Source: Beduinella massiliensis (GTDB lineage Bacteria; Bacillota; Clostridia; Christensenellales; Aristaeellaceae). Taken from it: a DNA stretch of 64,000 bases. A model generated the notes under the pieces. It saw only the letters and a list, made by a program, of their open reading frames with translations, was not told the origin of the DNA and made no database searches. The position numbers and the translations under genes are program-made. The stretch is from assembly GCF_900199405.1 (NCBI RefSeq), contig NZ_LT963430.1:3421894-3485893 (forward strand), given 5' to 3'. Positions 1 to 8,586 of this stretch are shown here, piece by piece. Numbering within the stretch: the stretch's first letter is position 1; the number at the start of each line of letters is the position of its first letter.

Positions 1-1
1 T

Positions 2-412
2 GCGGTGATTGACCTTTGTGGTCGAATGGTGTTGGCCTATCGCATTGGTGGCGACATGGCCGCATCGCTGGTTACTCAGACGATCCGAGACGCTATGATA
101 ACAGAGAAGGTCACTGATGGACTCGCGCTCCACAGTGACCAAGGGTCTCAATACACCTCCGAAGCATACTTCGACCTAAGCAAAGAATATCACTTTCAAC
201 CCTCTATGTCCAGTCCCGGTTGTCCATACGACAATGCTGCTATGGAGAATTTCTTCGGAACGCTTAAATCGGAATGCCTTTATCGTGCCCATTATTCTAC
301 TCGCGCAGAGGTAGAGGAGTTGGTTGCACAATATGTCCACTTCTACAACTTCGAACGCATTAACCTGAAATACGGCCTTACTCCCTATGAAATCAGGAGC
401 AACGCCGCGTAA
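2..412 (+). CDS. IS3-family transposase (OrfB, integrase core), 5'-truncated by the window edge
   Basis: This is the C-terminal part of a DDE recombinase of the rve integrase-core type, which cuts and joins insertion-sequence ends. The frame is open to the window edge, so a GTG at 5 is probably internal (AVID...). Counting from that GTG, HSDQGSQYTS holds the second catalytic Asp at residue 45, and NAAMENFFGTLKSE holds the catalytic Glu at residue 81. The 35-residue spacing is the D35E arrangement of this family. The first Asp lies upstream of the window. The C-terminal NLKYGLTPYEIR is also typical of OrfB. Whether the complete element is intact cannot be judged here. Confidence 0.93.
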   Translation, partial: AVIDLCGRMVLAYRIGGDMAASLVTQTIRDAMITEKVTDGLALHSDQGSQYTSEAYFDLSKEYHFQPSMSSPGCPYDNAAMENFFGTLKSECLYRAHYSTRAEVEELVAQYVHFYNFERINLKYGLTPYEIRSNAA

Positions 413-446
413 GGTTGCGTAATTCTACAATATCCTTTTATTTTCC

Positions 447-471
447 TGTCCGTTCAACCGGATACAGTCCA
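447..471. repeat. Candidate right terminal inverted repeat of the IS
   Basis: Read inward from the outer end, the sequence begins TGGACTGTATCC and ends ACGGACA, resembling ends of IS3-family elements that start with TG. It lies 35-59 bases after the transposase stop. The matching left end is outside the window, so the assignment rests on position and resemblance only. Confidence 0.5.
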
Positions 472-546
472 CTTTTTTTCATTTTCTTGTTACGGTCTTT
501 TTGTGCAACGGCCCCTTTGATACTTTATCCGCACGAAAGTTCTCTT

Positions 547-1212
547 TCAGCGGATCGCTTTGCGGTTGGTGTCCACCAGCAGACCGATCTGCTGACTTTC
601 CATGAGCATTTGTACGCCCAAAATCGCCGCAACAAAAGCCAAAGGCATCATGCTGCGATCGTATGACAAGAATAGAAAAAATATACCCAAACAACCAAGG
701 ACAATCAGCACCCAAGCCATAACCGGGTAAACCTTGCTCACAAAGCGCAGTGCCCTGCTGTCATATGGAGCGGAATCCTTTGGGCCGCCATCCGATAGCT
801 TTTGGTTGGTATCCTGCATCATCCCCAGAAGGTTTCCCCTCACCAAATATCCAATAAAGACGGCACAGGCAGCTATCAAAAATGGCAGGGATGCAATAAA
901 CCCCTCAATTCTCCAGCCCCAATATGCGCTCGTGACAAGGGTGTACAGGACGCCGACGACAACGGCAATCCAGCCGACGACGACATAAAAGTGTCGAAAA
1001 AATGTCACCAGCGGCGCCTGATAGGGCACGCCTCTTGCCCTTTCCTGCGACGGTTCCCCCTCCGTCATGTCGCTGCCCGCATCCTCGCTTTTTTCTTCGG
1101 CCTGCGCCTTTGGCGCTTCCTCCTCCACCGGCACGAGCGGCAGGCGGCAGATTTCGCATTCCGTCTCTTCCTCCGGGTACTCCAGCTTACACCTGACGCA
1201 TCTCTTTTTCAT
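547..1212 (-). CDS. Zinc-ribbon membrane protein of unknown function
   Basis: A 221-residue protein whose function I do not recognise. The N-terminus carries two CxxC pairs (CVRC and CEIC, residues 4-20) forming a likely zinc ribbon, followed by an acidic Glu/Ala-rich linker to about residue 65. About four hydrophobic segments follow (near 75-95, 100-122, 160-185 and 190-210). I chose the ATG at 1212 rather than an upstream one at 1278 because AGGAGG precedes it at good spacing and the zinc ribbon then starts directly. It is monocistronic; the insertion sequence end lies 75 bases beyond its stop. Base composition looks lower in GC than the downstream obgE region. Confidence 0.75.
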   Translation of the reverse strand: MKKRCVRCKLEYPEEETECEICRLPLVPVEEEAPKAQAEEKSEDAGSDMTEGEPSQERARGVPYQAPLVTFFRHFYVVVGWIAVVVGVLYTLVTSAYWGWRIEGFIASLPFLIAACAVFIGYLVRGNLLGMMQDTNQKLSDGGPKDSAPYDSRALRFVSKVYPVMAWVLIVLGCLGIFFLFLSYDRSMMPLAFVAAILGVQMLMESQQIGLLVDTNRKAIR

Positions 1213-1301
1213 CGCACACCCTCCTTTGTATGTTACCTTATTATTGCACACATTTTCTTCCTTGTCAATGTTGCACAATTTTATTCTTCGTCGTTGTACG
1301 T

Positions 1302-1337
1302 CAAAAAAGCCCGGCGTGCGCGCTGCGCATGCCGGGC
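1302..1337 (-). terminator. Rho-independent terminator after obgE-yhbY
   Basis: GCCCGGC (1309-1315) pairs with GCCGGGC (1331-1337). On the minus strand the stem is followed by a run of T (A6 at 1303-1308 on the plus strand). It lies just after the yhbY stop at 1351. Confidence 0.85.
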
Positions 1338-1350
1338 CGCTCCTTGTAGG

Positions 1351-1638
1351 TCATTCCAGTACGATCTTGGGATCCTTGCTCGCCGGACGGTAGATCACGA
1401 ACTTGCTGCCGATGCACTGCACGGGCTCGGCGTGCGTCTTTTCGCACAGCTCCGCGATGACCTCCCGGGCGCTTTGGGGCGACGTTTCGAGCACCGTACC
1501 CTTGATGAGCTCGCGCGCCTCCAGCGCCTCCCAGGCCTGCTGCACGATGTTCGGGGTAACGCCCTCCTTGCCCACGTGCAATATGGGCTGCATGGTATTG
1601 GCCATGGAACGGAGCATGGCCCGCTGTTTGCTTGTCAT
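1351..1638 (-). CDS. yhbY: YhbY-family RNA-binding protein (CRM domain)
   Basis: A 95-residue protein that is a single CRM/YhbY domain, a KH-like fold associated with pre-50S ribosomal particles. Recognisable features are the N-terminal LTSKQRA-like start (here MTSKQRAMLRSMAN), HVGKEGVTPNIVQQ with the GxxG-type loop, and IGSKFVIYRP near the C-terminus. Length matches the family. The ATG follows GAGGAG at normal spacing. It lies 18 bases downstream of obgE on the same strand and ahead of a terminator, so the two form an operon. Pairing two ribosome-assembly factors agrees with the usual Firmicute arrangement. Confidence 0.93.
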   Translation of the reverse strand: MTSKQRAMLRSMANTMQPILHVGKEGVTPNIVQQAWEALEARELIKGTVLETSPQSAREVIAELCEKTHAEPVQCIGSKFVIYRPASKDPKIVLE

Positions 1639-1656
1639 CTGTTTTTCTCCTCTAAA

Positions 1657-2928
1657 TCACTCTACAAAGTCGAATTCCATATCCCCGATGGCGACGGTGT
1701 CCCCTTCGCCCGCGCCCTTTTCGCGCAGCGCGTCGATGACGCCCGTGCGCCGCAGCGTACGGTGGAACCAGTTCATGGATTCCTCGTCGTCGAAGTTGAC
1801 CGAATCGATCAGCCGCTCGATGTCCGGCCCCTCCACGACGTACAGCTCGTTTTCGCGCCGCACGGTGAAGGGCGCGCGTTCGTCCGCCGCCTCCACGGCC
1901 TCGGGCTCCTCCTCGTACACCCCGATGGGCGGAAGCGTCGGCAGCACGCGCGCGACGGCGTCCAGCAGCGCGTCAAAGCCCTGATGCGTCGCCGCCGAAA
2001 CGGGATACACCTCTACATCCGTGTGCCTCAGGTGCGCGCGCAGCTTTTCGAGGTTTTCCTCCGCGCCCGGCAGGTCGATCTTGTTGGCGGCGACGATCTG
2101 CGGGCGGTCGGCCAGCGCGCCGTAGCAGGCCAGCTCGTCGCAGATGTGCTCGAAGTCCTCCACCGGGTCGCGCCCCTCGCTGCCGGCAACGTCCACCACG
2201 TGCACCAGCAGCCGCGTGCGCTCCACGTGGCGCAGGAACGCGTGCCCCAGGCCGACGCCCGCGTGCGCGCCCTCCACCAGACCGGGGATGTCCGCCATGA
2301 CGAAGTCCTCGCCGTGGTGGCGCACGATGCCCAGGTTCGGCGTCAGGGTGGTGAAGTGGTAGTTGGCGATCTTGGGTCTCGCCGAGGTGACGACGGAAAG
2401 GATGGTGGACTTGCCGACGTTCGGGTAGCCGACGAGGCCCACGTCCGCGATGGATTTGAGCTCCAGCTCGAATTCGTATATCTCGCACTTCTGCCCCGGC
2501 TTGGCAAAGTTGGGAGCCTGACGGGTGGAGGTGGCAAAGTGGCTGTTGCCCCAGCCGCCGCGTCCGCCGTGCAGCAGGATGTGCCGCTGGCCCGCCTCGT
2601 GCATGTCCGCGCAGAGCTTGCCCGTAGCGGTCGCGCGCACGACCGTGCCCACCGGCACCTTGATGACGAGGTCTTCACCGCTCTTGCCCTTGCAAAGGCG
2701 CCCCGCGCCGTTTTCACCGGCTGCCGCGGCGTACTTGCGCTTGAAGCGGAAGTCCATCAGCGTGTGCATATTGGGGTCGGCCAGCAGCACGATGTTGCCG
2801 CCATGACCGCCGTCGCCGCCGTCCGGGCCGCCGTTCTGCACGTATTTTTCGCGGTGAAAGGCCACCGCGCCGTCGCCGCCGTTTCCGGCCTTGGCGGTGA
2901 TCTTGACTTTATCTACGAAAAGAGACAT
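1657..2928 (-). CDS. obgE: GTPase ObgE/CgtA
   Basis: An essential Obg GTPase of 423 residues that acts in 50S ribosome maturation and stringent-response physiology. The glycine-rich N-terminal Obg fold is clear (GNGGDGAVAFHREK, GPDGGDGGHGG). It is followed by the G domain with P-loop GYPNVGKST, G2 TTLTPNLG, DIPGLVEGA (G3) and NKIDLP (G4). A C-terminal OCT-type domain covers about residues 340-420. Several in-frame ATGs lie upstream. MSLFVDKVKI is chosen because GGAGG sits five bases before it and family members start this way. It is the first gene of the obgE-yhbY operon. Confidence 0.97.
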   Translation of the reverse strand: MSLFVDKVKITAKAGNGGDGAVAFHREKYVQNGGPDGGDGGHGGNIVLLADPNMHTLMDFRFKRKYAAAAGENGAGRLCKGKSGEDLVIKVPVGTVVRATATGKLCADMHEAGQRHILLHGGRGGWGNSHFATSTRQAPNFAKPGQKCEIYEFELELKSIADVGLVGYPNVGKSTILSVVTSARPKIANYHFTTLTPNLGIVRHHGEDFVMADIPGLVEGAHAGVGLGHAFLRHVERTRLLVHVVDVAGSEGRDPVEDFEHICDELACYGALADRPQIVAANKIDLPGAEENLEKLRAHLRHTDVEVYPVSAATHQGFDALLDAVARVLPTLPPIGVYEEEPEAVEAADERAPFTVRRENELYVVEGPDIERLIDSVNFDDEESMNWFHRTLRRTGVIDALREKGAGEGDTVAIGDMEFDFVE

Positions 2929-3073
2929 CTGATCCTCCATGGTGCGTATTGGAACCAAAACAAATATTGGCTTAGAAGCAATCTATTATACCACAGAAAA
3001 CCGCCGGATGACAGGGAAAAAGCAAAAATCATCCGGCGATTCCCCTATCTTTTTTTCCCGACGTGCGAAGCGG

Positions 3074-4273
3074 TCACTTCGCCGTCTCAAGCCGCAGGGT
3101 CAGCTGCGCGCCAACGCCCTTCGCGGCCCCCTCCCACGTCCAGAATACGGTCACATCGAGCCATTGCGGCAATTCGCCCACGCCCATGAATGTCTGCGTG
3201 ACGGGAAAGGGCTGATCGGCGTCCAAGCCGTATTCGCTGCGGTAGACACGCCCCTTCTCGTCCTGCGCGGTCATATCGATCCAAACGTCCGTCGGATCCA
3301 TATCCCCGGGGATCTCTGCGGAGTCACCCAGCAGCTTCCGCAGCGTAAGGCCCTCCGCGCCGGTAAACGTCATCACCGCGCCCATCGCAGACACCTGGGC
3401 CGATACGACGCACGACGCGCTCCCTGCGCCGCAAGCGCCCCGCATTTCCTGCACCAGACCTTCGCTGCGGGAGACGCTCGCGCGGATGGTTCCGGCCTTC
3501 GCGCGCGCATTACGAAGGTACAATGTCCGCCCGTCGAAGTACCACGCATCTTCATAACGATCGATGTCGCAGTTGAGCGTCAGGACGTCCAGATTTTGCA
3601 GCGCCTGCGGCAGGGGCGAAACGAACTCGAGCATTTCCACATAGCGCCCCGCTTCATCCACGAGGGCATCCCCCCTATAAGGCGGAATGTCGATTCCGTC
3701 GTCCGTCACCACGCGATCTGAAGGAAGGTATTGTACGGATGCATAGCCATAGGGTATGCCGTCTTCTACCGCTGATTTGAGCGCGCGCCGCGCCGCGCTT
3801 AAATCCCCGTCGTTTTCGTCCAGGGCGAACGCCGGCAGTTCCGGCACGGCTTCCATGGAAGAGAGCGCCTGCGCGTCCGGCGTATATTCGGTCACCCGGC
3901 AATAGCGCTCCACCCCGAGCGCTACGTTCAGCGTCATTCCATCGTACAGAGCGCTGTCAAACCGCGCGCTTACGCCTTCCGCGAGCACCGGTGTGGAAGT
4001 CGCCAGCGCGGCCTGATCGGCCGCCTTTTCATAGCGCCCATCCCGCTCTGCGAATAACGTGAACAGGTTCGCCGTCAGGGCGAGCGCCGCGCCAGCGAAC
4101 GTCAGCAGCAGCGCGACCGCCGCGATCAATCCCACGGACCACTTTCTCCCCACGCCGGGCGCTCCCTCCCGTTCAATCCGTCGCAGAATGCGCGCGCGGC
4201 GCGACGAAGCGCCGTCCAGCGCGGACAGGCGATGCTCCATGGCCTGCCGAATATCGTTATCGGTCACCTTCAT
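3074..4273 (-). CDS. Probable anti-sigma factor, single-pass membrane protein
   Basis: A 399-residue protein that I assign by context. The N-terminal about 45 residues are cytoplasmic and charged (RQAMEHRLSALDG, RRARILRRIERE). One hydrophobic segment follows at about 48-70 (WSVGLIAAVALLLTFAGAAL), then a large extracytoplasmic region of about 330 residues resembling the DUF4179/DUF5643-type domains of clostridial anti-sigma factors. It starts four bases after the stop of the ECF sigma gene, with GGAGG within the sigma 3' end, so the two are probably translationally linked. The inferred role is membrane sequestration of that sigma factor. The signal sensed is unknown. Confidence 0.7.
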   Translation of the reverse strand: MKVTDNDIRQAMEHRLSALDGASSRRARILRRIEREGAPGVGRKWSVGLIAAVALLLTFAGAALALTANLFTLFAERDGRYEKAADQAALATSTPVLAEGVSARFDSALYDGMTLNVALGVERYCRVTEYTPDAQALSSMEAVPELPAFALDENDGDLSAARRALKSAVEDGIPYGYASVQYLPSDRVVTDDGIDIPPYRGDALVDEAGRYVEMLEFVSPLPQALQNLDVLTLNCDIDRYEDAWYFDGRTLYLRNARAKAGTIRASVSRSEGLVQEMRGACGAGSASCVVSAQVSAMGAVMTFTGAEGLTLRKLLGDSAEIPGDMDPTDVWIDMTAQDEKGRVYRSEYGLDADQPFPVTQTFMGVGELPQWLDVTVFWTWEGAAKGVGAQLTLRLETAK

Positions 4274-4277
4274 CCTG

Positions 4278-4760
4278 TCATCCCTCCAGTTCTCTTTGTA
4301 TCACGGCGCGCGCCTTTTGCAGCCGTTCAAACACCGTCGATCTGGATATGCCGAGCACCTTCGCCGTTTCATCGCCCGTGAGCCCCTGAAAGCAGTGAAG
4401 GATCACGACCGCGCGCAGCTTCGCCGGCAGGGTTAGCACCGCGCGGGTGATCGCGTCCTCCTCCGGCGTAAAAGGAACCGATCCCTCGGGCAGCCGGTCG
4501 AGCGACGCGGCCGGGTCGATATGGCGAAACCACGCGCCGCGCCGAATGTCCTTGCAGGTATTGATAGCGATGCGCATCAGCCAGGTTTTTTCCTCCGCCT
4601 CCCCGCGAAAACGGTCGCGCGCCCGCCATGCCTTCAGAAAGGTTTCCTGCACCGCGTCCTCGGCAAGCGCAAAGTCGCCAAGGTACGCGTAAGCCGTCCG
4701 CATGAGAGCCTGCTCCCAGCGCTGAATCGCGCGCTCGAGCCAGGCCGATCTTTGATCCAT
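4278..4760 (-). CDS. ECF-type RNA polymerase sigma factor
   Basis: A 160-residue group 4 sigma factor that would redirect RNA polymerase to a small regulon. Region 2 is visible at about residues 15-75 (YAYLGDFALAEDAVQETFLKAWR). Region 4 covers about 105-155 with a helix-turn-helix (LTGDETAKVLGISRSTVFERLQKARAVI). Length is typical for the SigW/SigV-like group. It is the first gene of a two-gene operon with its presumed anti-sigma factor. ECF operons are often autoregulated, but I could not identify a clear GAAC-type promoter in the short upstream region. Confidence 0.9.
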   Translation of the reverse strand: MDQRSAWLERAIQRWEQALMRTAYAYLGDFALAEDAVQETFLKAWRARDRFRGEAEEKTWLMRIAINTCKDIRRGAWFRHIDPAASLDRLPEGSVPFTPEEDAITRAVLTLPAKLRAVVILHCFQGLTGDETAKVLGISRSTVFERLQKARAVIQRELEG

Positions 4761-4833
4761 AATCCCACGTCCCCTCCCTTCGCTTATTAGACGAAGACGA
4801 CAGCGCAGCAGTCCGGTTTCCGTATCCCTATAA

Positions 4834-4863
4834 TAAAAAAAGCCCGAAGGCTTTCGCCCTCGG
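4834..4863 (-). terminator. Rho-independent terminator after nth
   Basis: On the minus strand an eight-pair stem (CCGAGGGC with GCCTTCGG, one G-T pair) closes a GAAA tetraloop and is followed by GCTTTTTTT. It lies nine bases beyond the nth stop and ends nth transcription before the upstream region of the sigma gene. Confidence 0.9.
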
Positions 4864-4871
4864 ACGGGATG

Positions 4872-5525
4872 TCACTGCGCAGCTTCCTCCGGCGCGTCCT
4901 GCGCCCGGGCATAATCGCAAAGGGGCCGGAGCGTGCACCGCTCGCAGGCGGGCTTGCGGGAGGCGCAGACCTGCCTGCCGTGGTAGATCAGCCAGTGGTG
5001 CGCCGTGGACCACTGGTTTTTCGGGATGGCTTCCTGAAGCTGCAGTTCGGTCTTCAGCACGTCGTCCGCGTGGGCGAGGCCGAGGCGGTTGGATACGCGG
5101 AACACGTGCGTGTCCACGGCGATGGCGTCCGCGCCGAAGGCGTTCGCCATCACGACGTTCGCCGTCTTGCGCCCGACGCCGGGCAAACGCTGCAGCGCCT
5201 CAAAGTCGTTCGGCACCTCGCCGCCGTATTGCTTCACGATCTCCCGCGCGGCCAGCACCAGGTTCCGCGCCTTGTTATGGTAGATGCCGCAGGACTGGAT
5301 GTAGGGCTCGATGTCCTCCGGCTCGGCGGCCGCCAGATGCGCGGGGTCGGGATAGGCGGCAAAGAGCGCGGGCGTCACCTTGTTGACCTTGACGTCCGTG
5401 CACTGAGCGGAGAGCACCGTCGCCACCAGCATTTGATAGGGGTTTTGAAAGTGCAGCGCCGCCTTCGCGTCCGGATACAGCCGCGAGAGCTCCTGCAATA
5501 TCGCCTGGTTTTTTTCCTGATCCAT
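4872..5525 (-). CDS. nth: Endonuclease III, DNA glycosylase/AP lyase
   Basis: A base-excision repair enzyme of 217 residues that removes oxidised pyrimidines and nicks abasic sites. The helix-hairpin-helix LPGVGRKTANVV carries the catalytic lysine at residue 120, and VDTHVFRV carries the aspartate at residue 138; both have the same numbering as in E. coli Nth. The [4Fe-4S] ligands are C187, C194, C197 and C203 (CASRKPACERCTLRPLC). The ATG is preceded by AGAGGAG at eight bases. The gene appears monocistronic with its own terminator, 55 bases from the 3' end of the DUF3343 gene. Confidence 0.96.
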   Translation of the reverse strand: MDQEKNQAILQELSRLYPDAKAALHFQNPYQMLVATVLSAQCTDVKVNKVTPALFAAYPDPAHLAAAEPEDIEPYIQSCGIYHNKARNLVLAAREIVKQYGGEVPNDFEALQRLPGVGRKTANVVMANAFGADAIAVDTHVFRVSNRLGLAHADDVLKTELQLQEAIPKNQWSTAHHWLIYHGRQVCASRKPACERCTLRPLCDYARAQDAPEEAAQ

Positions 5526-5579
5526 CGGGAAAACTCCTCTACGCCGTTTTCCCCATTATACGCGTTTTTTCGCGCCTTT

Positions 5580-5864
5580 TCAACCCTCGCGCCGGTAGAT
5601 GGGGTACAGCCCCGGCCTGCCGCCGCCGCTCCGGTCCACGTGATAAAAGCCGATCAGGTTGCCGGGCCGCGTCTTGTTGTAGACGTCCAGCACCGCGCTC
5701 GTATCCTCCGTCTCAAAGCGCACCGAGAGCCCGCAGCCGATGGCCACGTCGTGCGGCGTGGCGACGACCTGCGTGCGGATGCCTGCGCGCCGAAGCGCGC
5801 CCTCGAAGCGAAGCACCTGCTGGCGCGAACGGAACGCCGCGATGCCGAATACCTCTTCGTCCAT
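5580..5864 (-). CDS. DUF3343-family protein, putative sulfur/selenium carrier
   Basis: A 94-residue protein of the DUF3343 family, described as Se/S-carrier-like and often found near cysteine desulfurase relatives. The family signature GCGLSVRF is present near residues 45-53, including its single conserved cysteine. I chose the second ATG (5864): GAGGAGG lies two bases from the ATG at 5870 but eight from this one. It is transcribed divergently from the class-V aminotransferase at 5987, with about 120 bases between them. That arrangement suggests a shared role in sulfur or selenium transfer, which is inference. Confidence 0.8.
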   Translation of the reverse strand: MDEEVFGIAAFRSRQQVLRFEGALRRAGIRTQVVATPHDVAIGCGLSVRFETEDTSAVLDVYNKTRPGNLIGFYHVDRSGGGRPGLYPIYRREG

Positions 5865-5986
5865 GCTCATTTCCTCCTCGTATCCTGCCTTGTCCGCGCG
5901 GCCCGTTTGTCATCATGCGCCGCGCGCTTAATATACTGTATTGCGCGCGGCGTCGCTGCGTGACGAACGCACAGGAGGAAGCATTC

Positions 5987-7117
5987 GTGATTTATCTGGA
6001 CAACGCGGCGACCAGCTTTCCCAAAGCGCCGCAGGTGGCGGCGGCGATGAGCGACGCGCTTACCCAGGCGGGCGCGAACCCCGGGCGCTCCGGACACCGC
6101 CTTTCCCTCGCCGCGGGGCGCATCGTCTGGAGCTGCCGCGAGCAGCTGGCCGATTTTCTCGGCGTCGAGGATCCCTCGCGCATCGTCTTTTGTCAAAACT
6201 GTACGGACGCTCTGAACACCGCCATCCACGGCTTCGTGCAGCGCGGCGACCACGTGGTTTCCACGCTGCTCGAGCATAATTCCGTGCTGCGCCCGCTCAG
6301 CGAGCTTGCGCGCATGGGCGTCATCACGCTGACCCTCGTGCGGCCCGGCGCGGACGGGCGCGTCACGCCCGAGACGGCGCTTTCCGCGATCACGCCGCGC
6401 ACGCGCCTGATGGTCCTCACCCACGCCAGCAACGTCACCGGCGTCGTTCAGGACGTGCGGCGCATCGCGGGCGTCTGCCGACGCCGCAATGTGACGCTGC
6501 TCGTCGACGCGGCGCAGAGCCTGGGGCACGTGCCCGTCTCGCCCGCGGCGCTGGGCGCGGACATGCTCGCCTTTCCCGGCCACAAGGGGCTGCTCGGCCC
6601 GCACGGCACCGGCGGCCTCTACATCCGGGAGGGGCTCAGCGTCTATCCCCTGCGCCAGGGCGGCACGGGCAGCGTCTCCGAGAGCATGTTTCAGCCCGAC
6701 GACATGCCCGACCGCTTCGAGAGCGGAACGCTCAACCTGCCCGGCATCGCGGGGCTCTCGGCGGGCATACGCTTCGTGCGCCAGCACCGGGAGGAGATCG
6801 AATCACACCATCGCGCGCTGTGCGCGCGTCTCACCGGCGGCCTTCGGCAGATTCCGGGCGTCCGCCTCTACTCGCCGCCGGGCAGCCTGCTCGCCGCCTT
6901 CAACGTAGAGGGCATGGCTTCGGGCGAAGTCGCCGACGCGCTGAACGCTGACAACGTCGCCGTGCGCGGCGGGCTGCACTGCGCGCCGGGCGCGCACCAG
7001 CTGCTGGGCACGCTGGAGACGGGCGCGGTGCGCGCGAGCCCCGGCCCCTTCAACACGGAGCGGGACGTCGATCTGCTGCTCACGAGCGTGGAGCGGATCG
7101 CCGCGCGCCGCGCCTAG
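5987..7117 (+). CDS. Class-V aminotransferase fold protein, cysteine desulfurase family (TIGR01977-like)
   Basis: A 376-residue PLP enzyme related to cysteine desulfurases/selenocysteine lyases. The start is a GTG preceded by AGGAGG and gives VIYLDNAATSFPKAP, the family's usual N-terminus; the longer upstream reading has no support. The PLP lysine is K200 in AFPGHKGLLGPHGTGG, with the PLP-ring contact DAAQS at 174-178. A candidate active-site cysteine is C332 in RGGLHCAPGAH. The protein matches the EF2568-type subgroup whose exact substrate is not established. The divergent DUF3343 neighbour fits sulfur or selenium mobilisation. Confidence 0.88.
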   Translation: MIYLDNAATSFPKAPQVAAAMSDALTQAGANPGRSGHRLSLAAGRIVWSCREQLADFLGVEDPSRIVFCQNCTDALNTAIHGFVQRGDHVVSTLLEHNSVLRPLSELARMGVITLTLVRPGADGRVTPETALSAITPRTRLMVLTHASNVTGVVQDVRRIAGVCRRRNVTLLVDAAQSLGHVPVSPAALGADMLAFPGHKGLLGPHGTGGLYIREGLSVYPLRQGGTGSVSESMFQPDDMPDRFESGTLNLPGIAGLSAGIRFVRQHREEIESHHRALCARLTGGLRQIPGVRLYSPPGSLLAAFNVEGMASGEVADALNADNVAVRGGLHCAPGAHQLLGTLETGAVRASPGPFNTERDVDLLLTSVERIAARRA

Positions 7118-7144
7118 CGCAGGGCGCAGTTCACGCAGCGGGCC

Positions 7145-7173
7145 TTGACCTTTTCGCATTCATCGGGTAGTAT
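7145..7173 (+). promoter_or_regulatory. SigA-type promoter for the sodium-dependent transporter
   Basis: TTGACC (7145-7150) and TAGTAT (7168-7173) are separated by 17 bases, about 35 bases ahead of the ATG at 7208. Its presence argues against any coding start as far upstream as 7145. Confidence 0.65.
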
Positions 7174-7207
7174 AAAGGCAGACAAAAGAAGGGGCAGGTA
7201 CACATCG

Positions 7208-8557
7208 ATGAACGACAAAAGAAGGACGGCTCCCTCCGAATCCACGCACGCCAACGGCGGCTTCCGCTCGGGCGCGGGCTTCGTGCTCGCCTGCGTCGGC
7301 TCCGCCGTGGGCATGGGCAATATCTGGATGTTTCCCTACCGCGTCGGGCAGTACGGCGGCGGCGCATTCCTGATTCCTTACGTGCTGTTCGTGGCGCTGT
7401 TCGGCTTCGTCGGGCTCTCGGCGGAGTTCGCGATCGGGCGGCGCGCGAAGACCGGCACGCTCGGCGCGTACGAATACTGCTGGAACCGCGTAGGCCGGGG
7501 CAAGGTAGGCTACGCACTGGGCTGGATTCCGCTGCTCGGCTCGCTCGGCATCGCCATCGGCTACGCGATCATCGTCGGCTGGGTGGTGCGCGCGTTCGCG
7601 GGTTCGCTCACCGGCGCCATCCTCACCGAGGACGCCGCGCGCTTCTTCAGCGAGGCAACGGGCAGTTTCGGCAGCGTCCCCTGGCACGTGCTGGTGATCG
7701 TGCTTTCCTGCGGAATCCTGATGCTGGGGGCCACCAAGGGCATTGAGCGCATCAACAAGGTGCTGATGCCCGCCTTCTTCATCCTGTTCGCCCTTCTCGC
7801 CGTGCGCGTCGCTTTCCTGCCGGGCGCCGCAGAGGGCTACCGCTTTCTCTTCACCCCGCACTGGGAGGACCTGCTCAAGGCCGACACCTGGGTCATGGCC
7901 ATGGGCCAGGCGTTTTTCTCGCTCTCCATCACGGGGTCCGGCATGATCGTCTACGGCACGTACCTTTCCAAAGGCGAGGACATCCCCGCCGCCTCCGTGC
8001 GCACCGCCGTGTTCGACACGCTGGCCGCCATGCTCGCGGCGCTCGCGATCATGCCCGCGGTGTTTGCGTTCGGCATCGAGCCGAACGCGGGCCCGCCCCT
8101 GATGTTCATCACCCTGCCGAACATCTTCCGTCAGATGCCGATGGGCCGCCTGTTTGCGGCGCTGTTCTTCCTCTCCGTCGCCTTTGCGGGCATCACCAGC
8201 CTCATCAACATGTTCGAGGCGGTCTCGGAGTCCTGGCAGACGCGCTTTCACCTGCCCCGCAGGGCGGCCGTGCTGCTGTGCGGCGGCATCGCGCTGCTGG
8301 TCGGCCTGTTCCTCGAAGCGGAGCCGGACGTCGGCCGCTGGATGGACTTCATCACCATCATCGTCGTCCCGTTCGGCGCGGTGCTGGGGGCCGTCTCCAT
8401 CTATTACGTGCTGGGCTATCGCGAAATTCGCCGGGAGCTGGAAACCGGCCGCGCCCGCCCGCTGGGCAGGCTCTTCGGCCCGGCGGCGCGCTTTGTGTAC
8501 GTGCCGCTCGCGGTCGTCGTCTTCATTCTGGGCATTCTCTACGGCGGAATCGGCTGA
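7208..8557 (+). CDS. Neurotransmitter:sodium symporter (NSS/SNF) family transporter
   Basis: A 449-residue inner-membrane secondary transporter of the LeuT fold, probably taking up an amino acid or related compound with sodium. The TM1 signature SAVGMGNIWMFPYRV and the following GGGAFLIPYVLFV are diagnostic. The remaining sequence has about ten further hydrophobic segments, giving 11-12 in all. A second helix-break region, SLSITGSGMIVYGTY, matches TM6. The first candidate start falls in the promoter, so MNDKRRTAP is used. The gene stands alone between a promoter and a strong terminator. Substrate is not predictable from this sequence. Confidence 0.92.
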   Translation: MNDKRRTAPSESTHANGGFRSGAGFVLACVGSAVGMGNIWMFPYRVGQYGGGAFLIPYVLFVALFGFVGLSAEFAIGRRAKTGTLGAYEYCWNRVGRGKVGYALGWIPLLGSLGIAIGYAIIVGWVVRAFAGSLTGAILTEDAARFFSEATGSFGSVPWHVLVIVLSCGILMLGATKGIERINKVLMPAFFILFALLAVRVAFLPGAAEGYRFLFTPHWEDLLKADTWVMAMGQAFFSLSITGSGMIVYGTYLSKGEDIPAASVRTAVFDTLAAMLAALAIMPAVFAFGIEPNAGPPLMFITLPNIFRQMPMGRLFAALFFLSVAFAGITSLINMFEAVSESWQTRFHLPRRAAVLLCGGIALLVGLFLEAEPDVGRWMDFITIIVVPFGAVLGAVSIYYVLGYREIRRELETGRARPLGRLFGPAARFVYVPLAVVVFILGILYGGIG

Positions 8558-8586
8558 GGCGCGCCAATGGCGCCTGACATAAAACG

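Larger units (their letters stand above)
1..471 (+). mobile_element. IS3-family insertion sequence, right-hand part
   Basis: The left edge of the window cuts an insertion sequence. It is supported by the transposase fragment ending at 412 and by a candidate terminal inverted repeat ending at about 471. The left end and first part of the transposase lie outside the window, so target-site duplication cannot be checked. The next gene is transcribed towards the element and ends at 547, so the IS sits just beyond its 3' end and does not obviously interrupt it. Confidence 0.75.

Noticed and set aside
802-3189. A 795-codon plus-strand ORF opposite obgE and yhbY
   Set aside because: Antisense shadow of GC-rich genes; low-complexity Arg/His/Ala protein, no family match, while the minus strand encodes clear ObgE and YhbY.
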